In this document: positions 44,244 to 53,879 of the stretch, in pieces | How the letters are laid out: the number at the start of each line of letters is the position of its first letter | Numbering within the stretch: the stretch's first letter is position 1 | DNA from: Shewanella sp. ANA-3 | Lineage (GTDB): Bacteria; Pseudomonadota; Gammaproteobacteria; Enterobacterales; Shewanellaceae | Length of the DNA stretch: 64,000 nt | Direction of reading: 5' to 3' | NCBI RefSeq assembly: GCF_000203935.1 | Contig: NC_008577.1 | Location: 4,154,001 to 4,218,000, forward strand | Program-made: the position numbers and the translations under genes | The notes under the pieces: generated by a model | What the model saw: the letters and a program-made list of their open reading frames with translations, nothing else | The model's database searches: none | What the model was told of the DNA's origin: nothing

Positions 44244-47132
44244 TTATTCGTAGTCTGATAACGGCACACAAGCACAGAACAAGTTGCGATCACCGTAAAC
44301 GTCATCAATACGGTTCACGGTTGGCCAGAACTTGTTAGTACGCACTGCAGCACTTGGGAACACGGCCACTTCACGGCTGTATGGGCGAGAATCGAACGCT
44401 GGGTCCATAATATCGGCCATAGTGTGTGGCGCGTTGTGCAGCGGGTTGTTATCCGCTGGCCACTCGCCTGCTTCAACCTTAGCGATTTCGGCGCGGATTG
44501 ACACCATAGCGTCGATAAAGCGGTCCAGTTCAACCTTAGACTCAGATTCAGTTGGCTCAATCATCAGCGTGCCCGCAACAGGGAAGCTCATGGTTGGCGC
44601 GTGGAAACCGTAGTCGTTCAGACGCTTAGCGATATCCATTTCGGTCACGCCAGAGGCTTCTTTAATTGGACGCAGGTCGATAATACATTCGTGCGCGACG
44701 CGATCGTTACGGCCACGGAACAGTACTGGGTAGTGTTCAGACAGCTTCTTCATCACGTAGTTAGCGTTTAACAGCGCGGTTTGAGTCGACTTTTTCAGGC
44801 CGTTTGAACCGAGCAGCTTAATGTACATCCAGCTGATTGGCAGAATGCCCGCACTGCCGTATGGCGCTGCCGATACTGCACCGTTGTTATCGCTTTCGCG
44901 GCCTGGTTTCACCACAACGTGACCCGCTACGAACGGCGCTAAGTGCGCTTTCACGCCGATTGGGCCCATACCTGGACCACCGCCGCCGTGTGGAATCGCG
45001 AAGGTTTTGTGCAGGTTAAGGTGCGATACGTCGGCACCGATAAAGCCTGGTGAGGTTAAGCCAACTTGGGCGTTCATGTTGGCGCCGTCCAAGTAAACTT
45101 GACCACCGTGCTGGTGCACAATGTTGCAGATTTCGCGGATAGATTCTTCGTACACACCGTGGGTCGATGGGTAAGTGATCATGATACATGACAGGTTTTC
45201 TGCCACTTCGGCCGCTTTGGCCTTCAGATCTTCTAAATCCACGTTACCTTGCTTGTCACAGGCAGTCACAACCACTTGCATACCGGCTAATTGCGCCGAT
45301 GCAGGGTTAGTGCCGTGGGCAGATTGTGGGATTAAGCAGATGTTTCTGTGGGCTTCGCCGCGAGACTCGTGGTATTTACGAATCGCCAGCAGACCCGCGT
45401 ATTCACCCTGTGCACCAGAGTTAGGTTGGATACATACGGCATCGTAACCTGTGACATTCACTAACCATGAAGACAGTTCTTCAATCAGTTGAGTGTAACC
45501 CTTGGCTTGATCCAGTGGGCAGAATGGGTGCATGTTAGCAAATTCTGGCCAGCTTACTGGGATCATTTCAACCGCAGCGTTTAACTTCATGGTGCATGAA
45601 CCCAATGAAATCATTGAGTAGTTCAGTGCTAAGTCTTTGCTTTCGAGACGCTTGATATAACGCATCATCTCGGTTTCGCTTTGGTAGCGATTGAAGGTTG
45701 GGTGGCTCAGGATGGCATCTTGACGCACTAAAGAAGCTGGAATCGATTGGCTACCTTGAGCCACGATTTGCGCGTCTAACGCAGCAACGTCTAAGCCATG
45801 GCCAGCCCCTAAAATCACATCGAACAGGGCTTCGATATCGGTGCGGATAGTGGTTTCATCTAAGCTCACGCCAACGATGCCGTCAGCATCGAAACGCAGG
45901 TTCATTTCAGCGGCCAGCGCGCGCGCATTCACTGCTGCAACGTCTAAGCCTTTGATACTGATGGTATCGAACCAAGTGTTGTTCACTAAGCTCACGCCTT
46001 TAGCTTGTAAGCCAGCGGCTAAGATATCGGTGAAGCGGTTGATACGTGATGCGATGGTTTTCAGGCCTTGTGGGCCGTGGAATACGGCGTAGAAAGACGC
46101 CATGTTCGCTAACAGAATTTGTGCGGTACAAATGTTTGAGTTGGCTTTTTCGCGGCGGATATGTTGCTCGCGAGTTTGCATCGCCATACGCAGTGCGCGG
46201 TTACCACGGGTGTCCTTTGACACACCGATGATACGGCCTGGCATAGAACGTTTGTGCTCGTCACGGGCCACGAAGAAGGCCGCGTGTGGACCACCAAAGC
46301 CCATCGGCACACCGAAACGTTGTGCGCTACCGAAGACCACGTCGGCGCCCATGGCACCAGGTGACTTGAGTAACACTAATGCCATGATGTCGGCAGCGAC
46401 AGTCACAATGACGTTTTTCGCGCGTAATTCGGCGAATAAGTCAGTGAAGTCAGTGATTTGACCGAAACGGTTTGAATACTGGAACAGGGCACCAAACAGT
46501 TCGTGGTTTACGGCTTCATGGGCAGGACCTACCACTACTTCAAAACCAAAACACTCAGCGCGAGTCTTCACTACGTCTAAGGTTTGTGGGAATACGTCAT
46601 CGGCTACGAAGAAGATGTTGGCTTTTTTGGCTTTAGACACACGCTTAGCCAGCGCCATTGCTTCGGCAGCGGCAGTCGCTTCGTCCAGCAGTGACGCTGA
46701 CGCTAAATCTAAACCGGTTAAATCCATCGACACTTGTTGGAAGTTTAGAATGGCTTCTAAACGGCCTTGGGCGATCTCTGGCTGATAAGGCGTGTACGCC
46801 GTGTACCAACCTGGATTTTCGAAGACGTTACGTAAAATCACATTAGGCACTTGGGTACCGTAGTAACCCATACCAATGTAGCTTTTGAAGACTTGGTTTT
46901 GTTTGGCTAAACCACGAATGTAAGCAATGCCTTCGGCTTCGCCGCAGGAATCACCAATGCTCAACTCTTGGCTTAAACGGATCGACTCAGGCACGATTTG
47001 CGCCGTCAGATCGTCCAGAGACTCAGCACCAACGTAGTTCAACATTTCTTGTTGTTGGCTGCTATCCGGGCCGATATGGCGACGTAAGAATAAATCGTGC
47101 TGTTCTAACTGAGTGAGGGTTTGCTTGGTCAT
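44244..47132 (-). CDS. gcvP: Glycine dehydrogenase (decarboxylating), P protein
   Basis: 962 residues, the single-chain form of P protein. It starts MTKQTLTQLEQHDLFLRRHIGP, as usual for the family. The pyridoxal-phosphate lysine lies in HLNLHKTFAIPHGGGGPGMGP. It decarboxylates glycine and loads the aminomethyl group onto lipoylated GcvH. It is the last gene of gcvTHP; a strong hairpin separates it from gcvH. Confidence 0.97.
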   Translation of the reverse strand: MTKQTLTQLEQHDLFLRRHIGPDSSQQQEMLNYVGAESLDDLTAQIVPESIRLSQELSIGDSCGEAEGIAYIRGLAKQNQVFKSYIGMGYYGTQVPNVILRNVFENPGWYTAYTPYQPEIAQGRLEAILNFQQVSMDLTGLDLASASLLDEATAAAEAMALAKRVSKAKKANIFFVADDVFPQTLDVVKTRAECFGFEVVVGPAHEAVNHELFGALFQYSNRFGQITDFTDLFAELRAKNVIVTVAADIMALVLLKSPGAMGADVVFGSAQRFGVPMGFGGPHAAFFVARDEHKRSMPGRIIGVSKDTRGNRALRMAMQTREQHIRREKANSNICTAQILLANMASFYAVFHGPQGLKTIASRINRFTDILAAGLQAKGVSLVNNTWFDTISIKGLDVAAVNARALAAEMNLRFDADGIVGVSLDETTIRTDIEALFDVILGAGHGLDVAALDAQIVAQGSQSIPASLVRQDAILSHPTFNRYQSETEMMRYIKRLESKDLALNYSMISLGSCTMKLNAAVEMIPVSWPEFANMHPFCPLDQAKGYTQLIEELSSWLVNVTGYDAVCIQPNSGAQGEYAGLLAIRKYHESRGEAHRNICLIPQSAHGTNPASAQLAGMQVVVTACDKQGNVDLEDLKAKAAEVAENLSCIMITYPSTHGVYEESIREICNIVHQHGGQVYLDGANMNAQVGLTSPGFIGADVSHLNLHKTFAIPHGGGGPGMGPIGVKAHLAPFVAGHVVVKPGRESDNNGAVSAAPYGSAGILPISWMYIKLLGSNGLKKSTQTALLNANYVMKKLSEHYPVLFRGRNDRVAHECIIDLRPIKEASGVTEMDIAKRLNDYGFHAPTMSFPVAGTLMIEPTESESKVELDRFIDAMVSIRAEIAKVEAGEWPADNNPLHNAPHTMADIMDPAFDSRPYSREVAVFPSAAVRTNKFWPTVNRIDDVYGDRNLFCACVPLSDYE

Positions 47133-47216
47133 GATAAACCTTGTTCCAGATTTGCCGTAGCTCAGAACTGTAGGGTACTGATAAACGGGCTATTGTTATG
47201 TCAAACTTGCGCTAAA

Positions 47217-47244
47217 ACAAACGAAGCCCCTTGGGGCTTCGTTA
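47217..47244 (-). terminator. Hairpin between gcvH and gcvP
   Basis: ACGAAGCCCC / GGGGCTTCGT at 47221-47230 and 47231-47242 (perfect symmetry with a two-base centre offset), 11 nt after the gcvH stop. On the minus strand a TTTGTTTT tract follows. It probably acts as a partial terminator or RNA-stability element inside the operon. Confidence 0.55.
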
Positions 47245-47254
47245 GCGTCGACGA

Positions 47255-47644
47255 TTATTCCTCGTCGATAACAGCTTGGTAACCTTCTGCATCGAGCAGA
47301 GCGTCAACTTCTGATTCATCAGAAGGCATAACGCGGAAGAACCAGCCTTCGCCGTAAGCGTCGCTGTTTACGAGCTCTGGAGAATCTTCCAGCGCTTCGT
47401 TCACGGCAATCACTTCACCAGAGATTGGCGCGTAGATGTCAGAAGCCGCTTTCACTGATTCTGCCACTGCACAGTCGTCGCCCGCAGTCACAGTGTCGCC
47501 TACTTCTGGCAGCTCAACGAAAACCATGTCACCTAACAGCTCTTGAGCATGCTCAGTGATACCCACAGTGTAGCTACCGTCTTCTTCCTTGCGGATCCAT
47601 TCGTGTGAAGAGGCGTATTTCAGTTCTGTCGGAATATTGCTCAT
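47255..47644 (-). CDS. gcvH: Glycine cleavage system H protein
   Basis: 129 residues from ATG 47644; the longer frame to 47698 has no family match. The lipoyl-accepting lysine is in VAESVKAASDIYAP, flanked by the typical GDDC and SGEV turns. GcvH shuttles the aminomethyl intermediate between GcvP and GcvT. It starts 25 nt after gcvT stops. Confidence 0.96.
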   Translation of the reverse strand: MSNIPTELKYASSHEWIRKEEDGSYTVGITEHAQELLGDMVFVELPEVGDTVTAGDDCAVAESVKAASDIYAPISGEVIAVNEALEDSPELVNSDAYGEGWFFRVMPSDESEVDALLDAEGYQAVIDEE

Positions 47645-47669
47645 TGTTCTTGTTCCTTGTTCCGTTTTT

Positions 47670-48764
47670 TTAAAATGCTTGTTTACCGTTGCGCACAAAG
47701 TTTGGCGCTACTACTCTAACAGCCACGCGCTTTTTACGCATTTCGACTTCCGCCGTATCCCCAATCGAGTTAGGAACACGCGCCATCGCAATAGAATAGC
47801 CCAATGTTGGCGAGAAAGTACCGCTAGTGATCACGCCTTGCTGCTCAACACCCGCTGCATCGGTGAAAAATACTGGCATATCATGGCGTAACACGCCTTT
47901 TTCTTCCATCACCAGACCGACTAATTTGTCGGTACCCGCATCGCGCAGGGCTTCAAGTGCCTGACGACCGATAAAGTCACGGTCAGTTGGCTCCCATGCG
48001 ATGGTCCAGCCCATGTTGGCGGCCAGCGGGTTGATGGTTTCGTCCATATCTAAGCCGTAGAGGTTCATACCGGCTTCGAGACGTAATGTATCGCGAGCGC
48101 CTAAACCACATGGTTTAACGCCTTGATCTAACAGTGCTTGCCACAGGGCTTCGGCTTCAGTTTCTGGCACGATAATCTCGTAACCCACTTCACCTGTATA
48201 ACCAGTGGTAGCAATAAACAGAGAACCTGCTTGCTTACCGAAGAAAGGTTTCATGCCTTCGATGGCGGCATTTTGATCGGCACTGAATACGGCGGCGGCT
48301 TTGGCCTTAGCGTTAGGACCTTGAACGGCGATCATCGCCAGCTCAGGACGCTCAGTCACCGTGACATCAAAACCTTGGGATTGTTTGGCGATCCACGCTA
48401 AGTCTTTTTCGCGGGTCGCGCTGTTGACGACAACACGGTAGAAAGTGTCGGTCAGGTAGTAAGTGATCAGGTCGTCGATGATGCCGGCATTGTCATCTAA
48501 CATGCCGCCGTATAAGGCTTTACCAGGAACTTTAAGTTTGGCCACATCGTTTGCCAGCAACTTACGGAGGAATGCACAAGCGTCGGTTCCGGTCACATCA
48601 ACCACAGTCATGTGGGACACGTCGAACATACCTGCGTCTTGACGCACGGCGTGGTGTTCTTCGATTTGTGAACCATAGTTGAGGGGCATATCCCAACCGT
48701 GGAAGTCGACCATCTTAGCGTTTGATTCTAAGTGCTTGTTAAACAGAACAGTTTTATTAGCCAT
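47670..48764 (-). CDS. gcvT: Aminomethyltransferase, T protein
   Basis: 364 residues from ATG 48764, which has AAGGGA 8 nt upstream. The family motifs FHGWDMPLNYGSQIEEH, FDVSHMTVVDVTG and GLGARDTLRLEAGMNLYG are present. It transfers the methylene group from GcvH to tetrahydrofolate and releases ammonia. First gene of gcvTHP; the operon promoter lies in the 398-nt leader. Confidence 0.96.
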   Translation of the reverse strand: MANKTVLFNKHLESNAKMVDFHGWDMPLNYGSQIEEHHAVRQDAGMFDVSHMTVVDVTGTDACAFLRKLLANDVAKLKVPGKALYGGMLDDNAGIIDDLITYYLTDTFYRVVVNSATREKDLAWIAKQSQGFDVTVTERPELAMIAVQGPNAKAKAAAVFSADQNAAIEGMKPFFGKQAGSLFIATTGYTGEVGYEIIVPETEAEALWQALLDQGVKPCGLGARDTLRLEAGMNLYGLDMDETINPLAANMGWTIAWEPTDRDFIGRQALEALRDAGTDKLVGLVMEEKGVLRHDMPVFFTDAAGVEQQGVITSGTFSPTLGYSIAMARVPNSIGDTAEVEMRKKRVAVRVVAPNFVRNGKQAF

Positions 48765-49162
48765 TGTTATCCCTTTTTTGCGGCCTTTTTCAGGTCTCTG
48801 CCTAGCGTAGGGTGATACAAATCCGGCTAAATATCTGGCTAATCGGCATTTCACTTCCACGATGCATCAATTTGAAAGGGGTTCTTTCGGTCTCAATGCG
48901 TCTGTCACTGCAACGCCTGATTCGCTCTGAATTGATCAGATATTTATCGTGATTGGTATAAGTACTAGGGTCTAAAATGCGGCGAAATTATACCTTGCGT
49001 CACAAATTTGTATACAGGAGATTTTTCTAATCCGAAGCCAGTGTCATTAGATTTTCTCATCTTCAACATGTAATTTTTTTACATACGAAAGCGAGATTTG
49101 CGCAGCCTGCAGCCAAATCGCTGATATTATCAGCAATTATGATTACATTAGCGCAACCGAGG
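48765..49162. other. Long leader region of gcvTHP
   Basis: 398 bases between the ubiquinone hydroxylase gene and gcvT, all upstream of gcvT. I looked for the two-aptamer glycine riboswitch and did not find its conserved core. A short hairpin GAAAG/CTTTC is present near 48874-48888. Nothing else is supported. Confidence 0.45.
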
Positions 49163-50386
49163 CTAGCGACATAACTTGGGGAGTGAGGACTTATTGCCCA
49201 TGGCCTGTTGCATGAACACTGTTTTCAGCCCAGCGACATTATCAACTAGGTTGAGTCCCAGATCGCGAATGGCTTTTTTAAGGGGATTGCTCCCCTCGAA
49301 CAGACGCTTAAAGCCTTCCATCGCCGCAATCATCTCCATCGCATCGGCCTTGCGCCAACGCTCAAGAGCGCGCAGCTGGGCATAATCACCGATATCTTTA
49401 CCCGTATCGTGTAGCTCGCCGATGACTTCGATAATGCTGGCGGCATCGAGGAAGCCTAGGTTTACCCCTTGGCCAGCTAATGGATGAATGGTGTGGGCCG
49501 CATCCCCCGCGAGCACTAAACGGTGGCGAGCAAAATGACGGGCGTAGCGCATCCGCAGCGGGAAGGCGTGACGTTCACTTTCAAGCTTGCAAATGCCAAG
49601 GCGGCCATCGAAGGCGGCGGTGAGATTGCGCTCGAACTGATCTAGCGTCATCTCGAGTAACTCGGTGGCGCGCTCTGGCGGCACTGACCAAACGATGGAG
49701 CAGAGGTTGTCTTCATATAACGGCAAGAAGGCCAGTGGGCCGTCTTGCAAAAAGACTTGGCGGGCAGTGGCAAGGTGCGGCATTTCGCTGCGAATGGTCG
49801 CCACGATCGCATGGTGGCCATAATCCCAGAAGGTTAACGGGATCTTACATTGTTCGCGCACCCAAGAATTGGCACCATCGGCGGCAATTACGAGTGCGGC
49901 ACTCACACTTTCGATTTCGGCATCGGCGCCATTGGCTAAGGTCAACCAAGCTTCACGCTCACCAAAGGCGATACGCTCTATACGTTGGTTTTCGATATGG
50001 GTGATATTGTCAAATTCACTGGCACGCTTAGCGAGGGCGTAGCTGATGGCATCATTTTCGATAATGGCGCCAAGGCTAGGCTCACTGATGCTGCTGGCAT
50101 CGAAGGCAATTTTGCCAAAGCCGTCTTTATCCCATACCGCCATTTTTTGATAGGGTGTCGCGCGGCTGGCATCTAAATAGTGCCAAGCGCCGAGGTGCTC
50201 GAGCAAACGTTGACTCGCCTTATTGATGGCGCTGACCCTAAGCCTTGGCTCACCGCTCACGGCTTGGGTGCTTTGGGCATCAATCACGACGACATTCAAG
50301 TTGGCCTGCGCCAATCCTATCGCGGTGGCGAGTCCCACCATGCCGCCACCCACAATGGCAATGTCATAGGCTTGTGAACTTAACAT
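49163..50386 (-). CDS. ubiI: FAD-dependent ubiquinone hydroxylase (VisC/UbiI type)
   Basis: 407 residues, flavin monooxygenase of the UbiH/VisC family. Rossmann motif IAIVGGGMVGLATAIGLAQ, the central VIAADGANSWVRE (DG motif) and the C-terminal LAGDAAHTIHPLAGQGVNLG (FAD ribityl binding) are intact. It hydroxylates the ubiquinone ring (C5 by UbiI analogy). A second paralogue, UbiH, is encoded 36 nt upstream in the same direction. Which ring carbon each acts on is inferred. Confidence 0.9.
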   Translation of the reverse strand: MLSSQAYDIAIVGGGMVGLATAIGLAQANLNVVVIDAQSTQAVSGEPRLRVSAINKASQRLLEHLGAWHYLDASRATPYQKMAVWDKDGFGKIAFDASSISEPSLGAIIENDAISYALAKRASEFDNITHIENQRIERIAFGEREAWLTLANGADAEIESVSAALVIAADGANSWVREQCKIPLTFWDYGHHAIVATIRSEMPHLATARQVFLQDGPLAFLPLYEDNLCSIVWSVPPERATELLEMTLDQFERNLTAAFDGRLGICKLESERHAFPLRMRYARHFARHRLVLAGDAAHTIHPLAGQGVNLGFLDAASIIEVIGELHDTGKDIGDYAQLRALERWRKADAMEMIAAMEGFKRLFEGSNPLKKAIRDLGLNLVDNVAGLKTVFMQQAMGNKSSLPKLCR

Positions 50387-50422
50387 GGGTACATCCTTTT
50401 CGCGTTGCGATACCAGTAATGA

Positions 50423-51661
50423 TTATTTCCAGCCCATCGCCTTCTGCGCGACGGGGGTTTTCAGTGGCGGGAACCAAGATAACAGACGCAATCCCAGATT
50501 ACGCCCAAGGGCCAAGGGCCAGTATTGGTTAGAGAAGCCACGGACTAAAAATTCAATATTGCGAATAGTGCTGTTTCTATCCGCCTCACGGGCCTGCAAA
50601 TAGCCATGGGTGACGGCGACACCGCCAATATCCTCACCCTGTGCCAGCGCGCGTTGCAGCACATCAAGCAGGCTGACGACATCCCGAAGACCCAAGTTAA
50701 ACCCCTGCCCCGCTATCGGGTGCAGAGTCTGGGAGGCATTGCCGATAAACACGCATCTATGGTGAATTGGCCTTGGCATGTAGGACAGGTTTAACGGATA
50801 GGCATGGCGCTCGCTGACGTCGATAAACTGCCCTGCGCGATAGCCAAAGGCTTGCTGCAATGCAGCTAAAAACTCGACCTTGGGTGCTGTAAGCATCGCT
50901 TGGGCGCGGCTATCGTCGAGTGCCCAGACGAGGGATAAACGCGGTTGGCCTTGGCTATCTGCCATCGGCAATAGCGCTAAGGGGCCTGTCTCGGTAAATC
51001 GTTCGTAGGCCCAGTGCTGATGCGGCTTATCGGTTTGCAGATTAGCGATAATCGCGGTTTGCTCAAACGCCACTTGGGTGATGGGCAGATTAAAACTGCT
51101 GCGCACCTTAGACTGCAAGCCATCGGCCGCGACCACCAACTTAGCGCAAATCCGCTCGCCGGAATCGAGCACTAGGGTGTGATTCTCGTTAGCAGGGATC
51201 AACTCTGACAGTTTTGCAGGGCAGTAGAGCTTAACCTGAGTCTTGTGAAGCTCGCTAAACAGCACTTGGCCGACCCTTTCAAGCTCGACGACTTGGCCCA
51301 GCGCATCTAAGTGAAACTGACTGGCGTTGAGTTCCGTCATGCCAAAATGGCCGCGATCGGATACGTGGATATCCTTAATCGCCGTGCCTAAATGCGCCAG
51401 TTTCGGCCATAAACCTAAACGGGATAACTCGAAGATGGAACCATGGGCGATGGCGATGGAGCGGGCGTCAAAGCCGGGGTGGCTGTTATCGGGAAGGTGC
51501 GCCTCGATTAAGGCAATAGATAAAGGTTTTTCAGTACCAGACAAACGCGCTAAGGCCAGCGCAAGGGTCGCCCCCGCCATGGCGCCACCAACAATGGCAA
51601 TATCGACATTTTGAACTGAATTATCCATGTGCTCTGCTACCGTCATGGGGTTCTCATTCAA
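50423..51661 (-). CDS. ubiH: 2-octaprenyl-6-methoxyphenol hydroxylase
   Basis: 412 residues from ATG 51661; in-frame ATGs at 51646 and 51628 are alternatives because no start has a clear ribosome-binding site. FAD motifs: IAIVGGAMAGATLALAL, VVAADGLQSKVRSS, FIGNASQTLHPIAGQGFNLGLRD. GNAS replaces the usual GDAA(H/R), as is common in UbiH. It hydroxylates C4/C6-type positions in ubiquinone synthesis. Operon order ygfB-ubiH-ubiI matches many gammaproteobacteria. Confidence 0.9.
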   Translation of the reverse strand: MNENPMTVAEHMDNSVQNVDIAIVGGAMAGATLALALARLSGTEKPLSIALIEAHLPDNSHPGFDARSIAIAHGSIFELSRLGLWPKLAHLGTAIKDIHVSDRGHFGMTELNASQFHLDALGQVVELERVGQVLFSELHKTQVKLYCPAKLSELIPANENHTLVLDSGERICAKLVVAADGLQSKVRSSFNLPITQVAFEQTAIIANLQTDKPHQHWAYERFTETGPLALLPMADSQGQPRLSLVWALDDSRAQAMLTAPKVEFLAALQQAFGYRAGQFIDVSERHAYPLNLSYMPRPIHHRCVFIGNASQTLHPIAGQGFNLGLRDVVSLLDVLQRALAQGEDIGGVAVTHGYLQAREADRNSTIRNIEFLVRGFSNQYWPLALGRNLGLRLLSWFPPLKTPVAQKAMGWK

Positions 51662-51750
51662 GCTATGGCATGGCTAAAAGCGTTTCGCCATCAGGATGTT
51701 AGATTTGAAACTTATCAAAGGCGGAATGATTCCGCCTCTCTCGTTAGTGA

Positions 51751-52326
51751 TTAATGGATCACCGCAGGATCGTCGCCTTCACCGTGGCTCGGCTCGGGGC
51801 CAAACTCGGAGTAACACATAATGGCGGCAATACGCACAAACTCCAGTAACTCGATATAAGCCGTTTCCGATTCTTCATCGTCAGCCACATCGAATTCGAC
51901 CTGAGCGATCTCGGCCAGATCTTTAATCACTTCACGCACTTCGGCCGAGGCTTTATTCAGCTTGGGCTGGATAATTGCGATACCCGTTAAAAAGCTTTGC
52001 GTCCACAGGGATAAGGCTTCAACGCGTTGACTTAACGGCTCTTCCTCTTCAGGAAGCAGCGGCATAAAGCCAAACTCAAAATCACCTAAACGGGCAACCG
52101 AGTCTTGGAATAGCTCACACACCAATTGATGCAGAGGTGCCGGTAAAGGTTGACCATCATTCATCAGGTCAAATAAAGGTTTAATCCACAGATCACCAGT
52201 TTGCTCTACGCCACCGCAGATTAAACCCACAAGGGCACCGTGTACTTCCACGGGATGCTGACCAATTTCAGCCGCATCGAGGGCGATTTTTAAGCTGTCG
52301 ATGCGTAACGAAGGAGGGGTCGCCAT
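51751..52326 (-). CDS. ygfB: YgfB / UPF0149 family protein
   Basis: 191 residues from ATG 52326, with GGAA 7 nt upstream; the TTG at 52338 is not needed. The C-terminal acidic VRIAAIMCYSEFGP and the GALVGLICGG motif are typical of UPF0149. Small all-helical cytoplasmic protein upstream of ubiH, role not settled. Its gene is divergent to zapA, as in other gammaproteobacteria. Confidence 0.9.
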   Translation of the reverse strand: MATPPSLRIDSLKIALDAAEIGQHPVEVHGALVGLICGGVEQTGDLWIKPLFDLMNDGQPLPAPLHQLVCELFQDSVARLGDFEFGFMPLLPEEEEPLSQRVEALSLWTQSFLTGIAIIQPKLNKASAEVREVIKDLAEIAQVEFDVADDEESETAYIELLEFVRIAAIMCYSEFGPEPSHGEGDDPAVIH

Positions 52327-52551
52327 ATCAGATTCCAATCAGAATTTTCCAGCAGCAATGCTAGCAGAGATAAAGACTTGAACCAACTCTGATCCGGCAT
52401 TCTTGGGGGCGAAGATAAAAATTCCGGCAACTGCTCACACAAGCAGCAAACAAAACGGCGAATGTGCAATCCATCGGCGGCTCACCTTGCACTTTTAATA
52501 TCAGCCCTATATAGTCCGCCCTATCGATGCCAACGAAAGGATCATCTTCGA

Positions 52552-52854
52552 ATGAGTAATAGTGCAGTTGAAATCACCCTGCTAGGGCGCACCTACTCTA
52601 TCGCCTGCCCGAAAGGTCAGGAAGATGCCCTACGTGTTGTGGCGCAAGGGGTTGAGCAGCAGCTCACCACCTTAAAAAATCGTACTAATAGCTTAAGCCG
52701 CGAAGAAATTGCCATTATGGCGGCGCTGAATATTGGACATGAGTTGTACCAAGAAAAGCAAAAGAATAAGCACTATATGAAACAAATGGATGACCGCATC
52801 AGCCTGTTGCAGTCAACCTTGGAAAACGCCTTAGTTGAGCGTTCAACCAAATAG
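52552..52854 (+). CDS. zapA: Cell division protein ZapA
   Basis: 100 residues from ATG 52552 (GAAAGGA upstream); a longer frame from 52462 is rejected. The N-terminal VEITLLGRTYSIACPKGQEDAL and the long C-terminal coiled coil (NIGHELYQEKQKNKHYMKQMDDRI in pieces) match ZapA, which cross-links FtsZ filaments at midcell. Directly followed by 6S RNA and the cyclo-ligase gene, the conserved order of this locus. Confidence 0.93.
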   Translation: MSNSAVEITLLGRTYSIACPKGQEDALRVVAQGVEQQLTTLKNRTNSLSREEIAIMAALNIGHELYQEKQKNKHYMKQMDDRISLLQSTLENALVERSTK

Positions 52855-52970
52855 ATTTAGACTGTGCCACTCGGTGCCAAGCACCATCTATCTGATAAGA
52901 GTTGCACAGTGAATGGCTAAACTGGCCTATACTTTTTAAGCCAAGATTTTAGCGATTCAATACCGTTTTT

Positions 52971-53150
52971 GCTCCCTGGGGTGCAGGCCAACTGGTAATG
53001 TCCCTGTGCCGATAATTTTGATCTCAGGGTGAATGCTTTACTGACATTGAGCATGCTCGGCTCGTACCGAGAAGCCTTAGGAGGTAATCATTTACCCGCC
53101 TTGAACCTACGGTTCAAGGGCTACACCGGTAGCGGCATTCTGGGGAGCAT
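52971..53150 (+). ncRNA. ssrS: 6S RNA
   Basis: A near-complete 6S RNA: the conserved GAGCATGCTCGG, CCGAGAAGCCTT, CCTTGAACC...GGTTCAAGGG segments appear in order and the ends GCTCCCTGGGG / CTGGGGAGC pair as the closing stem. It mimics an open promoter and sequesters sigma-70 RNA polymerase in stationary phase. Position between zapA and the 5-FCL gene is the standard one. Ends are approximate. Confidence 0.95.
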
Positions 53151-53157
53151 CTTATTT

Positions 53158-53835
53158 ATGTCTATCACTTCACCTGTCTCGAACACTTCGGCCCCAACAA
53201 TCAAGGGGCCACACGGCACTCAGTCTGAAATCGATACCACCACTCTCAACCCAAATCTAAGCCGCGCCGAATTACGCAAACAGATCCGCTTGGCTCGCCG
53301 CTCGCTTTCGACAGAGGTGCAAACTGAGGCTAGCCTTGCCGCCAGCCAGCGAATGCTCGAAAAACTGAGCGCACTGAATGCCCAGCATGTCGCACTTTAC
53401 CTCACCCACGATGGTGAACTCGCAACCGCTACGCTTATCGAAGCACTTTGGCAGCAGGGCATTCACACCTATCTGCCACGGCTCCACCCCTTTAATGCTG
53501 GGCAATTATTGTTTTTGCATTACCACGCCGACTCGCCAATGCAGCCGAATCAATTTGGCATTTTAGAGCCTAAGTTGGATGTGCGCGCCGTGATGCCAAT
53601 TGAGCGACTGGATGTGGTGATCACCCCGCTGGTTGCCTTTGATATCAAAGGCAATCGTATGGGAATGGGCGGCGGCTATTACGACAGAACATTAGCCAAT
53701 TGGCATAGCAAAGGTAAACCTCTGCCTATGGGTTACGCCCATGATTGCCAGCAAGTACCGAGCCTGCCCTGCGAGCATTGGGATGTGCCCTTACCTACTA
53801 TCATCACTCCAAGCCGCGAATGGCGGTTCGACTAG
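53158..53835 (+). CDS. fau: 5-formyltetrahydrofolate cyclo-ligase
   Basis: 225 residues from ATG 53158. An in-frame start at 53029 lies inside 6S RNA and is rejected. The C-terminal motif GNRMGMGGGYYDRTL and the N-terminal RAELRKQIRLARRSL are typical of the family (YgfA/FAU), which converts 5-formyl-THF to 5,10-methenyl-THF. It lies just behind ssrS and is probably transcribed from the same region. N-terminal 30 residues are low-complexity and non-conserved. Confidence 0.93.
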   Translation: MSITSPVSNTSAPTIKGPHGTQSEIDTTTLNPNLSRAELRKQIRLARRSLSTEVQTEASLAASQRMLEKLSALNAQHVALYLTHDGELATATLIEALWQQGIHTYLPRLHPFNAGQLLFLHYHADSPMQPNQFGILEPKLDVRAVMPIERLDVVITPLVAFDIKGNRMGMGGGYYDRTLANWHSKGKPLPMGYAHDCQQVPSLPCEHWDVPLPTIITPSREWRFD

Positions 53836-53879
53836 GCCATTTAGTCGAATCAGCCGAGTCATTCGACTTAGCCAAGTTA

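Noticed and set aside
48780..49000. Glycine riboswitch upstream of gcvT.
   Set aside because: Short pieces such as AGGCAGAGACC look similar, but the ordered aptamer core and tandem arrangement are missing.
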